Origin: Arenicellales bacterium
GTDB lineage: Bacteria; Pseudomonadota; Gammaproteobacteria; Arenicellales; JAHEKD01
Direction: 5' to 3'
Assembly (NCBI GenBank): GCA_028284225.1
Contig: JANQSD010000013.1
Span: forward strand, 62,001 to 126,000
DNA: 64,000 nt
Shown here: positions 36,957-46,465 of the stretch, in pieces
How positions within the stretch are numbered: the stretch's first letter is position 1
Layout of the letters: every line of letters starts with the position of its first letter
The notes under the pieces: generated by a model
What the model saw: the letters and a program-made list of their open reading frames with translations, nothing else
What the model was told of the DNA's origin: nothing
Databases searched by the model: none
Program-made: the position numbers and the translations under genes

Positions 36957-38099
36957 TCAGGCATTCTCAGGTAAGGGCGGGGGGGTTTGAGCCAGTAACA
37001 CTGAAAGTGCACCGATTTGTGAAGCCGCTGCCCAATTAGCCATTCCCGGAGTCCAAATTAAAGTCGACAGTGTCAAGCTGCCGTCATCGGCTTTTGTCCT
37101 AAGCTGCTCCAGCGTAAATGGTCCCTGTCTTTGCCCATCATTAGCCATATAGAATTCCGTCGCGCTGGGCAGCGGCGGCGGTTCTTGCCTTGCAGAAGAG
37201 GGGATAACCGTACGATACCCTCTAGGGTATGCAGCGGCCGGTTCCATGGTCAAGGTTTGACCCAGGCGATTTGCAACCGCAATGCCTAATCCGAGGCCAA
37301 TACCACTGGCACCGGCTCCACCTGGATTGGCGGCGGCAATTGCTGTTGCCTGACCACTTTCAAATTGTACGTACTTGCCTAAGTCACCAACTATTCCCAT
37401 ACTGGTTTTCTTATCCAATGCCTTTTCAACTTCTTCAGGCAGAGAAATATTTTCAACCAGCAGTTTGGTTAAGCCTAAACCATATTCTTTAAACTCAGGG
37501 CTGATCACTGCTGTTATGTATTCGCCCAAGTCATCATAATTGGCAGCCAGATCAAGAATCGGAATATTGCTTTCACCCAGGGCAGAGGAGAAACGCGAAA
37601 CAATCATGTTGCGTAATTGATCAGTTATTTCTGCTGTAGTGAAATAACCATCAGTACCGGCTATCTCCTGTAAAAACCTCACCGGGTCTGAAATTCGCAT
37701 CGAGTAGGTGCCAAAAGCACGCAATCTCACCGCCGTGAATTCCGGGTCGCGTAACATAACCGGATTTTTAGTTCCCCATTTTTGATCAGTAAACTGCTTG
37801 GTACTGACAAAATAGACTTCAGCTTTAAACGGACTATTGAATCCAGCCGGCCAGGATTGCAGGGTTGTTAAAACAGGGAGGTTATTCGTTTCCAGCTGAT
37901 AAAGACCCGGCGGAAAAACATCAGCGATTTGGCCTTCATTGATGAACACTGCAACCTGAGACTCACGCACTGTCAGCATGGCACCGTATTTTATTGCATT
38001 GTCTTCGCGTTCATAGCGATAAACCATTGTATCGCCACTATCATCCAGCCATTCGATGACATCAATTAACTCACTGGTGAAGCGTTCCCAAAGTCCCAT
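36957..38099 (-). CDS. SPFH-domain protein with C-terminal GYF_2 domain (YdjI-like)
   Basis: 380 residues. An SPFH/virion-core-like domain (MLTVRESQVAVFINEGQIAD, VFPPGLYQLETNNLP, YGLGLTKLLVENISLPEEV) fills about residues 1-245. A Gly/Ala-rich linker (ANPGGAGASGIGLGLGIA) leads to a GYF_2-like domain near residues 315-375 (EFYMANDGQRQGPFTLEQLR, TLIWTPGMANWAAA). GYF_2 domains bind Pro-rich peptides. It has no strong membrane helix, unlike the QmcA-type SPFH at 1919. Starts two bases after telA. It resembles YdjI of Bacillus, which links PspA to membranes; no pspA is in this window. Confidence 0.88.
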   Translation of the reverse strand: MGLWERFTSELIDVIEWLDDSGDTMVYRYEREDNAIKYGAMLTVRESQVAVFINEGQIADVFPPGLYQLETNNLPVLTTLQSWPAGFNSPFKAEVYFVSTKQFTDQKWGTKNPVMLRDPEFTAVRLRAFGTYSMRISDPVRFLQEIAGTDGYFTTAEITDQLRNMIVSRFSSALGESNIPILDLAANYDDLGEYITAVISPEFKEYGLGLTKLLVENISLPEEVEKALDKKTSMGIVGDLGKYVQFESGQATAIAAANPGGAGASGIGLGLGIAVANRLGQTLTMEPAAAYPRGYRTVIPSSARQEPPPLPSATEFYMANDGQRQGPFTLEQLRTKADDGSLTLSTLIWTPGMANWAAASQIGALSVLLAQTPPPLPENA

Positions 38100-38101
38100 A
38101 A

Positions 38102-39277
38102 TTATGCTCCTGCTTGCGGTTCGGCACCTGATGCACGTGAATGAGCTGCTGCCAGTTTTTCTTTAAGTGCTGTTTCCGCTTCTTGAAGCTGAGTCAGGGC
38201 AGAAGCACGCATGCGCTTGCCTTCATCTGCAATCTTCAGGCTTTCCTCAATGGTATCGATAAGTTTTTGGTTGGCTCGTTTGACAACATCAATATCAAAC
38301 ACACCCCGTTCGATTTGCTCACGTACTTCACGATTAGCTTCCTGCAGATTTTCTGCATTAGACTCGAGTAACTCATTGGTTAAATCCGTTGCAGCTTTAA
38401 CTGTTTTAGCCGCTTCACCTGAACGATATATAGTTACAGCCTGAGCTAATTGTTGACGCCATAGTGGAATGGTGTTGGCCATGGTTGACTGAATTTTTCG
38501 AACTAGGCCTTTATCATTTTCCTGTACCAATCTGATACTGGGTAAACTTTGCATAGTAACTTGCCGCGTCAAGCGCAAATCATGAACACGGCGTTCCAGA
38601 TCGTCACGTGCGGTTCTTAAATCACGCAGTTCCTGTGCCTTAATCATGTCATTCGTGTCTTTGGCTTCTTGAGCCAGGGCAGGAATAACTTCGCTGTCGA
38701 GCAGCTCCAATTTTTTCTCGCCTGCCAATATGTAATCTTCAAGTTCATGGAAATAATCCAGATTAGCTTCGTAAAGACGGTCCAGTGAGGCAACATCCTT
38801 GAGCAATGTGGTTTTATGACCTTCCAGCTTATCGGAAACAGTATCGATTTGTTTGCGAACATCCTCATAGCGCTGGATAAATTTGACTACTGGTTTGGTA
38901 CCGCCAAAGATTTTGGCGAAAATACGAGCAAAAAACCCTTGATTATTCGGATCAAGCTTGTCGATATCAAAACCTCTTAAAGTGGCAACCATTTCATTTA
39001 ATGATGCCGAAGCCGGGCCGATATCTTTGTTACGCACACCTTCCAACATGTTGTCGGATATGGTGGTCAGTTTTTGTTGCGCCTTGGTACCAAAAAAGAT
39101 GATGGAATTACTATCACTCATGTCAATTTCATCAATCAATGTTTCAACAGCAGCAACTCTATCTGGCGGCATATCAGATATAGGCGCAAGTTCCTGCTTG
39201 ACCTCGGGAAGTGTTTTACTGGTTAATTCTTCCAATAATGGATCGATGCCAGTTACAGTTTCTGTTGTAGTTGCCAT
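38102..39277 (-). CDS. telA: TelA-family toxic anion resistance protein
   Basis: 391 residues, mainly helical. Family motifs: IIFFGTKAQQKLTTISDNML, FARIFGGTK-like FAKIFGGTKPVVKFIQRYED and RTARDDLERRVHDLRLTRQV, then VKAATDLTNELLESNAENLQ and DVVKRANQKLIDTIEESLKI. TelA (KlaA) is linked to tellurite resistance and cell-envelope stress; its mechanism is not known. Encoded between xpaC and the SPFH gene (78 and 2 bases), the usual xpaC-telA pairing. Normal length. Confidence 0.93.
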   Translation of the reverse strand: MATTTETVTGIDPLLEELTSKTLPEVKQELAPISDMPPDRVAAVETLIDEIDMSDSNSIIFFGTKAQQKLTTISDNMLEGVRNKDIGPASASLNEMVATLRGFDIDKLDPNNQGFFARIFAKIFGGTKPVVKFIQRYEDVRKQIDTVSDKLEGHKTTLLKDVASLDRLYEANLDYFHELEDYILAGEKKLELLDSEVIPALAQEAKDTNDMIKAQELRDLRTARDDLERRVHDLRLTRQVTMQSLPSIRLVQENDKGLVRKIQSTMANTIPLWRQQLAQAVTIYRSGEAAKTVKAATDLTNELLESNAENLQEANREVREQIERGVFDIDVVKRANQKLIDTIEESLKIADEGKRMRASALTQLQEAETALKEKLAAAHSRASGAEPQAGA

Positions 39278-39355
39278 TTATGTTCTCCGTATAAATGTTT
39301 ATTCAGTTACGCTTAACTCGCAATGCCATGACAAATCTTATTACACATTGCCGGG

Positions 39356-40219
39356 TTAAATTACACCTTCGTGCTTAAGTTGCGCTTGTAATACTTCTAT
39401 TTGTATATCAAGGTCCAGCACGTCGTTTTCCATTAACTTTTTATGTTGTTCCGTAAACACGTCTTCAATTGTTTTCAGAACATTGCGGAAATTATCTTCA
39501 AGTTTTGCATCTTGTGCACCGGGATGCATTTTTACATAACCTTGAGTGACTTTTTCGGCGCCCTCAAGATAAACCTTCATGAACTTTCGGGCCCGCCGCA
39601 AATCTCTAGGGTCCTGTTCGATCACGTCAAGTATTTCACGAGCTTTACCGGCAATCCGGTTCAGCCTGTCTTTTAGTTCAAATTCACGGATAGATTTGGT
39701 CGCATTTTCAATGCTGACGATTTTTGCTTCGGCTTCTTCAAGTGCTTCAATCACCTCATCGGTTGTAACACCCAGGGTACTGACAGCATCAGGATTAGAA
39801 TATTGAGGGTCCAAGCCATATGACAACAGGCAACCGACCAGTGCTCCAACACCGGTACCAACAGCGATAATTATCGGCTGACCAACCATAAATGATGAGG
39901 CGATTGCTGTAGAAACACCTACCAGAACAGCTCCGGTAACTTTCCAGGGGACGCGGGTTGACCGATTCCATTTACGTACTGCTGCTTCGGCTTCATAAAA
40001 CAGTCCTTTTCTGACACACCAGGCCCCGCCCAACATTGTTAGAAAGCTGATTAATCCCGCCAAAAAGTTCACAATCTGATCTGAATTCAGAGTCTTGATC
40101 AGGGCAATGAGCAATATTGCTGCAAATAAATAAAGCAGAAACCCTCCAGTCAAAGGACGTCTTGCCGCTGTTTTGTGATTACGACTATAAGGTCTGGGAT
40201 ATGTTTTGTTTTTTCGCAT
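39356..40219 (-). CDS. xpaC: XpaC-family (5-bromo-4-chloroindolyl phosphate hydrolysis) protein
   Basis: 287 residues. A basic N-terminus and two membrane segments (GFLLYLFAAILLIALIKTL and an Ala/Gly-rich pair near ASSFMVGQPIIIAVGTGVGA) precede a C-terminal helical domain with RKFMKVYLEGAEKVTQGYVK, NVLKTIEDVFTEQHKKLMEN and LDIQIEVLQAQLKHEGVI. The name comes from a phenotype in Bacillus; the molecular role is unknown. Head of the stress operon, with TelA next. The same C-terminal pattern appears in the NfeD extension at 1007-1831. Confidence 0.9.
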   Translation of the reverse strand: MRKNKTYPRPYSRNHKTAARRPLTGGFLLYLFAAILLIALIKTLNSDQIVNFLAGLISFLTMLGGAWCVRKGLFYEAEAAVRKWNRSTRVPWKVTGAVLVGVSTAIASSFMVGQPIIIAVGTGVGALVGCLLSYGLDPQYSNPDAVSTLGVTTDEVIEALEEAEAKIVSIENATKSIREFELKDRLNRIAGKAREILDVIEQDPRDLRRARKFMKVYLEGAEKVTQGYVKMHPGAQDAKLEDNFRNVLKTIEDVFTEQHKKLMENDVLDLDIQIEVLQAQLKHEGVI

Positions 40220-40229
40220 TTGTATGGAC

Positions 40230-40346
40230 TTAAAATAAAGCCTGCAAACTCGTTAATCCTGCCGTGCCTAGTAATAAAAAAAGGCCAATAAATTTTGCCA
40301 TTACTTTGGGGAAGGCGGCTTTTCTAATTTCTTTATGCTGTGTCAT
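40230..40346 (-). CDS. Possible small membrane peptide before xpaC
   Basis: 38 codons on the minus strand, MTQHKEIRKAAFPKVMAKFI then GLFLLLGTAGLTSLQALF, a basic start and one hydrophobic helix. It ends 10 bases before the xpaC ATG and begins about 23 bases after a predicted promoter start. No clear ribosome-binding site is seen, which keeps this tentative. Real small single-pass peptides look like this; so can chance ORFs. Confidence 0.3.
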   Translation of the reverse strand: MTQHKEIRKAAFPKVMAKFIGLFLLLGTAGLTSLQALF

Positions 40347-40375
40347 GGCGGCGCTTTTACTTACAGAGATAGGAT

Positions 40376-40405
40376 TTTATACTGAATTTTGTTGTGTGAG
40401 TACAA
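40376..40405 (-). promoter_or_regulatory. Predicted promoter of the xpaC-telA operon
   Basis: On the minus strand: -35 TTGTAC (40405-40400), 18-base spacer, -10 TATAAA (40381-40376). It lies between the panC stop and the xpaC start. A stress regulator site is not evident. Confidence 0.4.
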
Positions 40406-40487
40406 AGATTGTGAACATTCATGTCGCTGTCTACCAGCACATAGATATGGTCAAATGCTAAATTTTCAAGAATGAATCGGCTATTAG

Positions 40488-41372
40488 CTAGGAAAATTCT
40501 TCACCTAGAAATGCATTATCAATTAAGCGTACCCCACCAATGCTTGCCGCAATTAAGGCCTGGGGCGGGTTTTTCAATAAGCTTGCCTGAGATTGGCTAT
40601 GCCAGGCTTGAGGATCTCTTAATTCGACATATTCAACATCCACAGCAGGGTGGTCTAATTCCTCCAACATTAAATGCTTTAATCTGCTCGCATCACGCTG
40701 GCCTTGTTGCCAGGCAGCCCTGGCCTTGGTCAGAGCCTGGAATATTTTCCCTGCAATCTGTTTTTGCTCAGCTGTCAGCAGTTGATTTCGTGATGACATG
40801 GCCAACCCGTTTACTTCACGCTGAGTTGGGCAAACAATAATTTCAGGATATCCCATTTCTTGCGCCAATGATTTAATAACCAGGGTCTGCTGAAAATCTT
40901 TAGTACCAAAATAGGCTTTACAATTACCTACGGTCTCAAATAATCGTTTGACGATTGTTTTTACCCCGTCAAAATGTCCGGGCCTGAATTCGCCTTCCAA
41001 ACCTTGAGCGAACGCTCCGGGGTCCTCTAGAGGAATTTTAGATAAGTCATGAATTTCCGGGAAAAAAGTTTCCAATGTACCGGTGAACACCATGTCACAG
41101 CCGACAGTTTCTAACATCTTTACATCCAGATCAAAATCCCGGGGATATTTATCTAAGTCATCCGGATTATTGAATTGAAGCGGATTAACAAAAATACTCA
41201 CACAAACAATTTCATTATCTTTTCTGGCCTGTTTAACCAGGCTTAAGTGACCGTCATGCAGCGCGCCCATTGTCGGCACGAATCCAATTGAACGATTATT
41301 ATGATGCTGCTGTTGCAGCCAATGCCGGGCTTGTTGAGGGGTATCAAATAGAACGCAAGCTGTTGAATTCAT
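40488..41372 (-). CDS. panC: Pantothenate synthetase
   Basis: 294 residues. Joins pantoate and beta-alanine with ATP. Nucleotidyltransferase motifs are FVPTMGALHDGHLSLVKQAR (HxGH equivalent), IFVNPLQFNNPDDLDKYPRD, KDFQQTLVIKSLA and SRNQLLTAEQ. Complete. Eleven bases upstream is the carbonic anhydrase-like gene on the same strand. panB is not in the window. Confidence 0.98.
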   Translation of the reverse strand: MNSTACVLFDTPQQARHWLQQQHHNNRSIGFVPTMGALHDGHLSLVKQARKDNEIVCVSIFVNPLQFNNPDDLDKYPRDFDLDVKMLETVGCDMVFTGTLETFFPEIHDLSKIPLEDPGAFAQGLEGEFRPGHFDGVKTIVKRLFETVGNCKAYFGTKDFQQTLVIKSLAQEMGYPEIIVCPTQREVNGLAMSSRNQLLTAEQKQIAGKIFQALTKARAAWQQGQRDASRLKHLMLEELDHPAVDVEYVELRDPQAWHSQSQASLLKNPPQALIAASIGGVRLIDNAFLGEEFS

Positions 41373-41383
41373 TGTAACCGTAA

Positions 41384-41908
41384 TTAATCGAGCTGCGGTC
41401 TTAGTTGCCGTAAGTATTGCTTACCTCTATCCACGTATATTTGAGCATTAATGCGATTACGTTCTATTTCTTCCGGTTTAAGTGTACGGACAATTTTCCC
41501 CGGTACGCCCATCACTAATGAGTTATCTGGAATTTCCATGCCTTGCGTGATTAGCGCATGGGCGCCAATGATGCAGTTGGCACCAATCCTGGCCTTATTG
41601 AGAATAGTGCAGCCCATGCCAATCAGGGTGTTATCACCAATATTACAGCCATGAACAATACAACCATGGCCGATAGTGACACCTGCGCCAATAGTTACCG
41701 CAATGCCTGCATCAGTATGAATGACAGAATTATCCTGGATATTACTGCGGGCTCCGATTGTTAAGGTATCGGTGTCGCCACGTATTACAGCGCTAAACCA
41801 GACGCTGGTATCCTGCGCTAAATTAACATCACCGATCACGGCCGCATTGGGCGCAATAAAGCATTCATCAGCGCAGCTAACTTTTACGTCATCAAGTGAA
41901 TAAATCAT
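41384..41908 (-). CDS. Gamma carbonic anhydrase-like hexapeptide protein (YrdA/CaiE type)
   Basis: 174 residues of left-handed beta helix: IAPNAAVIGDVNLAQDTSVW, IHTDAGIAVTIGAGVTIGHG and CIVHGCNIGDNTLIGMGC. The histidines that bind zinc in gamma carbonic anhydrases are present (IHTDAG, GHGCIVHGC). Many YrdA-type proteins lack measurable anhydrase activity, so the enzymatic role is uncertain. Starts two bases after sohB ends; likely co-transcribed with sohB and panC. Confidence 0.93.
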   Translation of the reverse strand: MIYSLDDVKVSCADECFIAPNAAVIGDVNLAQDTSVWFSAVIRGDTDTLTIGARSNIQDNSVIHTDAGIAVTIGAGVTIGHGCIVHGCNIGDNTLIGMGCTILNKARIGANCIIGAHALITQGMEIPDNSLVMGVPGKIVRTLKPEEIERNRINAQIYVDRGKQYLRQLRPQLD

Positions 41909-41910
41909 GA

Positions 41911-42936
41911 CTAACGTAAATGTAAGTAAGTTTCATTAGAGTTGGAACGATCCGTTTGATTCAGAATAGCCGCCAAAAGAGGTATTTTATCTTTAAGTTT
42001 TTTCTTGGCCTGAAAACTGACCTCCAGGATATCAGCCTGCTGCGCCTGATCCATAAGGTAATCATCACTGGTTTGTATTTTATCCACTAACCCCAGCTCC
42101 AGCGCTTCGGTTCCAAACCAGTGCTCGCCGGTAGCAACTTTTTCAATATCCAGGCTTGGACGCTGTTGTTTGACAAAATCCTTGAATAGAAAATGGGTTT
42201 GCTCAATTTCTGATTGCATTTTTTGGCGATCTTCATCGGTAGTCTCGCCGAAAAAGGTTACCGTGCGCTTATACTGTCCGGCTTTAAACTGCTCGAAATC
42301 AATATTCTTATCTTTAAGTACTTTGCTGAAATTAGGAATTTGTGCCAATACACCAATTGAACCAATGATCGCAAAAGGTGCACTGACAATTTTATTGCCG
42401 ACACACGCCATCATATAACCGCCACTGGCCGCTATTTTGTCGACACAAACCGTTAACGGTATATCTTTGTCTCGAATGCGTTTTAGCTGTGAAGCCGCCA
42501 GACCATAGCCGTGAACCATACCGCCACCGCTTTCAAGTTTTACGACCACTTCATCACTTGCTGTGGCAGTGGTTAAGATTGCCGAAATTTCCTCGCGTAG
42601 ATCATCTACGGAGCTGGCCTTGATGTCTCCATCAAAATTCAACACGTAAATGTGTTTTTTAGTGTCTTTGGATTTGGCAGCCTTTTTGTCCTGTTTTTGT
42701 TTTTTCTTTTGTGCTTTCTGCTCTTGTTTGAAGTCATGTTTACTCAACAGTGCTGACTTAAGCGACAAAGCCATGTTTTGGTAATGAATATTTAATTTTT
42801 TGACTTCAATTTTATCCTCATGAGCTAGTTTTTGCCGCATTACCAGCCCGCCTATAGCACCAATGATAATTAATAAAGCAATAACGAATGTTGCAGTTTT
42901 AGCAAGAAATAAACCGTATTCAGTTAAAAATTCCAT
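41911..42936 (-). CDS. sohB: Inner-membrane protease SohB (family S49)
   Basis: 341 residues. N-terminal membrane helix (FVIALLIIIGAIGGLVMR), a Lys/Gln-rich linker (QEQKAQKKKQKQDKKAAK) and the S49 domain: LNFDGDIKASSVDDLREEIS, ESGGGMVHGYGLA, the nucleophile Ser in IAASGGYMMACV and the base Lys in GQYKRTVTFFGE. It digests membrane-associated peptides, including cleaved signal peptides. Follows glnS by 20 bases on the same strand. Confidence 0.97.
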   Translation of the reverse strand: MEFLTEYGLFLAKTATFVIALLIIIGAIGGLVMRQKLAHEDKIEVKKLNIHYQNMALSLKSALLSKHDFKQEQKAQKKKQKQDKKAAKSKDTKKHIYVLNFDGDIKASSVDDLREEISAILTTATASDEVVVKLESGGGMVHGYGLAASQLKRIRDKDIPLTVCVDKIAASGGYMMACVGNKIVSAPFAIIGSIGVLAQIPNFSKVLKDKNIDFEQFKAGQYKRTVTFFGETTDEDRQKMQSEIEQTHFLFKDFVKQQRPSLDIEKVATGEHWFGTEALELGLVDKIQTSDDYLMDQAQQADILEVSFQAKKKLKDKIPLLAAILNQTDRSNSNETYLHLR

Positions 42937-42956
42937 GTTATTTAATCTAGTTAGTT

Positions 42957-44642
42957 TTAATGTTTTTTGTCCCAGGTATCACGCAAGCCTACTACTTTGT
43001 TATAGACAGGTTTATCAGGATTATGGTCTTCATAATCCGGGTAAAAATAACCCAAACGCTCAAATTGATAACGTACTTCTTGCGCAGGTGTTGCCAGTGA
43101 TGATTCGACTTTGGCATTATGTTCAATAATCAACGATTCCGAATTAATAAACTCAATAAATGATTTATCTTTATCAGCATCCGGATTAGCTACGGTGAAC
43201 AGCCTATCATAAATTCTAACTTCTGCGTCCAACGCATGTTTTGCGCTCAGCCAATGTAACGTGCCTTTAACTTTTCGCCTGTCAGCCGTGCCGCCACCTC
43301 TAGATTCCGGATCATAGCTGCAATGTAACTCGATAATTTCACCATTAGCATCTTTAACTACATTGTTGCAGGTAACATAGTAAGCGTATTTGAGCCGGAC
43401 TTCCCGGCCAGGTCCTAAGCGAAAAAATTTCCTTGGCGGGTCCTCCATGAAATCATCACGTTCAATATAGATCTCCCGACTGAAGGGTATTTTTCTAGTG
43501 CCAAAAGAAGGATCATTAGGGTGATTAGGCACTTCAAACTCTTCTGTTTGTTGTTCCGGGTAATTTTCAATAATAAGCTTCAGCGGCTTTAGCACAGCTA
43601 ATGCTCTTGGAGCCTTATGCTCGAGATATTGGCGTATTGCATTTTCCAGCAAACTCATCTCAATAGTATTACTACTGCGGGTAACACCAATACGTTCACA
43701 AAAATCCCTGATGGATTCCGGTGTATATCCGCGTCGGCGCAGGCCACTAATAGTCGGCATGCGCGGATCATCCCAGCTTGCAACCAAACCGGCGCTGACT
43801 AACTGAGTTAGCTTGCGTTTGCTCATGACGGTATATTCAAGATTTAAACGTGAAAACTCGTACTGTTTTGGCTGTGAGGGAACCGACAAATTTTCGATAA
43901 ACCAGTCGTAAAGCGGACGGTGATCTTCAAATTCCAATGAACACAATGAGTGAGTAACACCTTCAATTGCATCTGATTGCCCATGGGTGAAATCATAAAG
44001 TGGATAAATACACCATCTGTCAGCCGTCATGGGGTGGTCGGCATGAACGATTCGGTAAAGCACGGGATCACGCATATTAATATTTGCCGAACCCATATCA
44101 ATTTTGGCACGCAAAACATGTTCACCCTCGGCAAATTCTTTGTTTTTCATACGTTCGAATAACTCTTTATTCTCACTAATGGTGCGATCTCGATAAGGGC
44201 TGTTTTCCCCCGGTCGTGTCAATGTTCCCCGATTCTCTCTAATTTCATCAGCTGACTGGCTGTCAACATAGGCCAACCCTTTGTCGATAAGCTCAAGTGC
44301 ATACTGATAAAGTTGGTCGAAATAGTCAGAGGCATGATAGAGCCGCTCACCCCAGTCATAACCCAGCCAGCGTACATCCTGTTTGATTGATTCAATATAT
44401 TCAACGTCCTCCTTAACTGGATTGGTATCATCAAATCGCAGCGAACACAGGCCGTCATAATCCTGGGCTATACCAAAATTCAGACATATCGACTTGGCAT
44501 GGCCAATATGCAAATAACCATTCGGTTCAGGTGGAAAACGAGTAATGACCTTGCCTTGGATTTGATTTTCGGCAATATCCCGGTCAATTATCTGGCGGAT
44601 AAAGTTTTTAGGTTTGTCGTCCTGGGTCGTCATTCGCTTCAC
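42957..44642 (-). CDS. glnS: Glutaminyl-tRNA synthetase
   Basis: 561 residues, standard length. Class I signature [20 protein letters not shown] and the KMSKS equivalent VMSKRKL. Further motifs: [40 protein letters not shown] and [20 protein letters not shown] in the anticodon-binding domain. Charges tRNA-Gln directly, as in gammaproteobacteria. Upstream, 64 bases from the divergent acyltransferase gene. Confidence 0.99.
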   Translation of the reverse strand: MKRMTTQDDKPKNFIRQIIDRDIAENQIQGKVITRFPPEPNGYLHIGHAKSICLNFGIAQDYDGLCSLRFDDTNPVKEDVEYIESIKQDVRWLGYDWGERLYHASDYFDQLYQYALELIDKGLAYVDSQSADEIRENRGTLTRPGENSPYRDRTISENKELFERMKNKEFAEGEHVLRAKIDMGSANINMRDPVLYRIVHADHPMTADRWCIYPLYDFTHGQSDAIEGVTHSLCSLEFEDHRPLYDWFIENLSVPSQPKQYEFSRLNLEYTVMSKRKLTQLVSAGLVASWDDPRMPTISGLRRRGYTPESIRDFCERIGVTRSSNTIEMSLLENAIRQYLEHKAPRALAVLKPLKLIIENYPEQQTEEFEVPNHPNDPSFGTRKIPFSREIYIERDDFMEDPPRKFFRLGPGREVRLKYAYYVTCNNVVKDANGEIIELHCSYDPESRGGGTADRRKVKGTLHWLSAKHALDAEVRIYDRLFTVANPDADKDKSFIEFINSESLIIEHNAKVESSLATPAQEVRYQFERLGYFYPDYEDHNPDKPVYNKVVGLRDTWDKKH

Positions 44643-44706
44643 TGCAGCGCATAAATAGGCAGCGAAGTATAGCTTGAATTAACCGCTTCTGCTATCGTCC
44701 CAATCC

Positions 44707-45798
44707 ATGTCAACAGATCAAAGATATGATTACATTGATGCCTTACGTGGCTGGGCTATTTTGGGCGTCTTGCTGGTTCATGTCTGGATCTGGATGGGTG
44801 CTGATAACAATTTTTTAACTCATTTGGCCTCTAAAGGTGCTTATGGTGTTCAATTATTCTATCTGATCAGTGCGTTTACACTATTACTGTCTATCCAAAG
44901 ACACCGTTTGGCGGGCCATGTTAGCTGGAGAGATTACTTTATCAGGCGGTTTTTTCGTGTGGCACCGTTATTCTACGTTGCAATGTTAACTTATGGGCCG
45001 ATGTGGCAATTTGTACCGAGGTACTGGATGCCGGAAGGTATCCAGTTCTGGCATGTATTAACATCACTGAGTTTCACACATGGTTGGCACCCGAAATCAG
45101 TTAATGCGATTGTTCCCGGCGGTTGGTCCATGTCGGTTGAAATGACATTCTACCTATTGTTCCCGCTGTTATGCTTATGGCTGACAACACTGACACGCGC
45201 GTTAATTTTTTTACTTATTTCACTATTAGTTGGGATGGCGATTAGTGAATTAGCCTATCAATACTATCTTGATGAAGTGCCAGAGCGGTTTTCATACGTT
45301 ATAAAAAACTTTGCTTACACCTATATACCGACTGCACAGCTATGCGTGTTTGCACTGGGCTTTGTAACTTTTTATTTATTTAAATATGATTTTTTTAGTC
45401 AGCCCTCAAAAACGAAAGGGATAATCATAACCTTGATTGGGATTTTAATATTAATTATGTTTTTGTATTGGGTGCCCCCAAAAATCCCGGAATTTTTTAT
45501 GTTCTCAATAGGTTTTGTTGTGCTGCTGACAGGGCTTAAATTTTACCCTATGAAGCTGCTTGTCAACCCGATCATCAATACAATCGGTAAGTTAAGTTAT
45601 AGCCTTTACTTGACCCACTTCGGAGTAATTTTTATTTTTAAAACATTGCTAAGCCAATATTTCCAAACTTTAAACAAAGATCTGGCCTTGATTATTGCTT
45701 TTATTTTAGTTGTACTAACCAGTACTTTAATATCAGCTGTCTCATATCGTTTAATTGAACAGCCGGGTATTAGACTAGCCAAAAAACTTATTAAATAG
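44707..45798 (+). CDS. Acyltransferase 3 family (OafA/YrhL-type) membrane protein
   Basis: 363 residues, about ten hydrophobic helices. Starts DYIDALRGWAILGVLLVHVW with the catalytic-His-like position, followed by YFIRRFFRVAPLFYVAMLTY, GGWSMSVEMTFYLLFPLLCL and SLYLTHFGVIFIF. Members O-acylate extracellular or membrane polysaccharides. The start is ATG at 44707. The next gene starts three bases after this stop, so the pair is an operon; neither substrate nor partner role is known. Confidence 0.92.
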   Translation: MSTDQRYDYIDALRGWAILGVLLVHVWIWMGADNNFLTHLASKGAYGVQLFYLISAFTLLLSIQRHRLAGHVSWRDYFIRRFFRVAPLFYVAMLTYGPMWQFVPRYWMPEGIQFWHVLTSLSFTHGWHPKSVNAIVPGGWSMSVEMTFYLLFPLLCLWLTTLTRALIFLLISLLVGMAISELAYQYYLDEVPERFSYVIKNFAYTYIPTAQLCVFALGFVTFYLFKYDFFSQPSKTKGIIITLIGILILIMFLYWVPPKIPEFFMFSIGFVVLLTGLKFYPMKLLVNPIINTIGKLSYSLYLTHFGVIFIFKTLLSQYFQTLNKDLALIIAFILVVLTSTLISAVSYRLIEQPGIRLAKKLIK

Positions 45799-45800
45799 TC

Positions 45801-46409
45801 ATGACTGAAGAATTCAAGCAACTTATAGCTCAGTTAAACCATAGAGGACTTAGCATTTTCCCATTGGCCAAATTGAATGCGGTCTCAGTTTACACAACTG
45901 ACTATTATGAGAATTATGATTATGACATTGTTATGCCGAGCCAGCGTGATAAGTTGGTTAAACTACTAGCTAAACAAGGATTTAAACAGACATCCGGCCG
46001 AGTTATCTGTAATTCAGATAAATCAATAGTTTTTGAATTTCCCAAGCCTAATTTTACCTTGGGTGATGATCCGGCCAGTCAAGCTGAAAAATTAATTAAC
46101 CGATCTAATTCCCATATTATTATCACTCCGACACAAGCCTTGTTAATCTATTTAAAGCGGTTTTACGACCAGATTCAAATCGAGCTGAATAATCCCGACC
46201 CAAAGCCAATTATTTCTGAACTGCTTGACTTGCTTTATGAACAACCGGCTAATTTGGATAAAGTCAGGGAATGGTTAGGTCCAACCAATCAAACTGAGGC
46301 GTTTATATTACTTAAGCAGGAATTCCGAGCTCAGCAACAAGCAGGGATTAATGATCGCCGTAAACACACGTTTAAACCCAGAGTTTTAAGCCGCCTTGCT
46401 AGTGAGTAA
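45801..46409 (+). CDS. Hypothetical protein, partner of the acyltransferase
   Basis: 202 residues, cytosolic, no membrane segment. It carries NYDYDIVMPSQRDKLVKLLA, reminiscent of the D-x-D region of nucleotidyltransferase-like folds, then GFKQTSGRVICNSDKSIVFE and IIITPTQALLIYLKRFYDQI. The C-terminus is basic (RRKHTFKPRVLSRL). I do not recognise a family. Translated just after the acyltransferase, so likely in the same process or simply co-transcribed. Confidence 0.7.
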   Translation: MTEEFKQLIAQLNHRGLSIFPLAKLNAVSVYTTDYYENYDYDIVMPSQRDKLVKLLAKQGFKQTSGRVICNSDKSIVFEFPKPNFTLGDDPASQAEKLINRSNSHIIITPTQALLIYLKRFYDQIQIELNNPDPKPIISELLDLLYEQPANLDKVREWLGPTNQTEAFILLKQEFRAQQQAGINDRRKHTFKPRVLSRLASE

Positions 46410-46440
46410 ATTTACTAGCATTAGCAAAATTTACATGTAA

Positions 46441-46462
46441 AATATAAAGAAATCTTTATATT
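46441..46462. promoter_or_regulatory. Perfect palindrome, likely operator for bmt
   Basis: Arms AATATAAAGA and TCTTTATATT around a two-base AA centre, three bases before the bmt ATG. It lies in the only regulatory region of bmt. It resembles operators of ArsR-type methionine-cycle regulators (SahR), as I recall their motif; this link is inference. Confidence 0.6.
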
Positions 46463-46465
46463 GTT

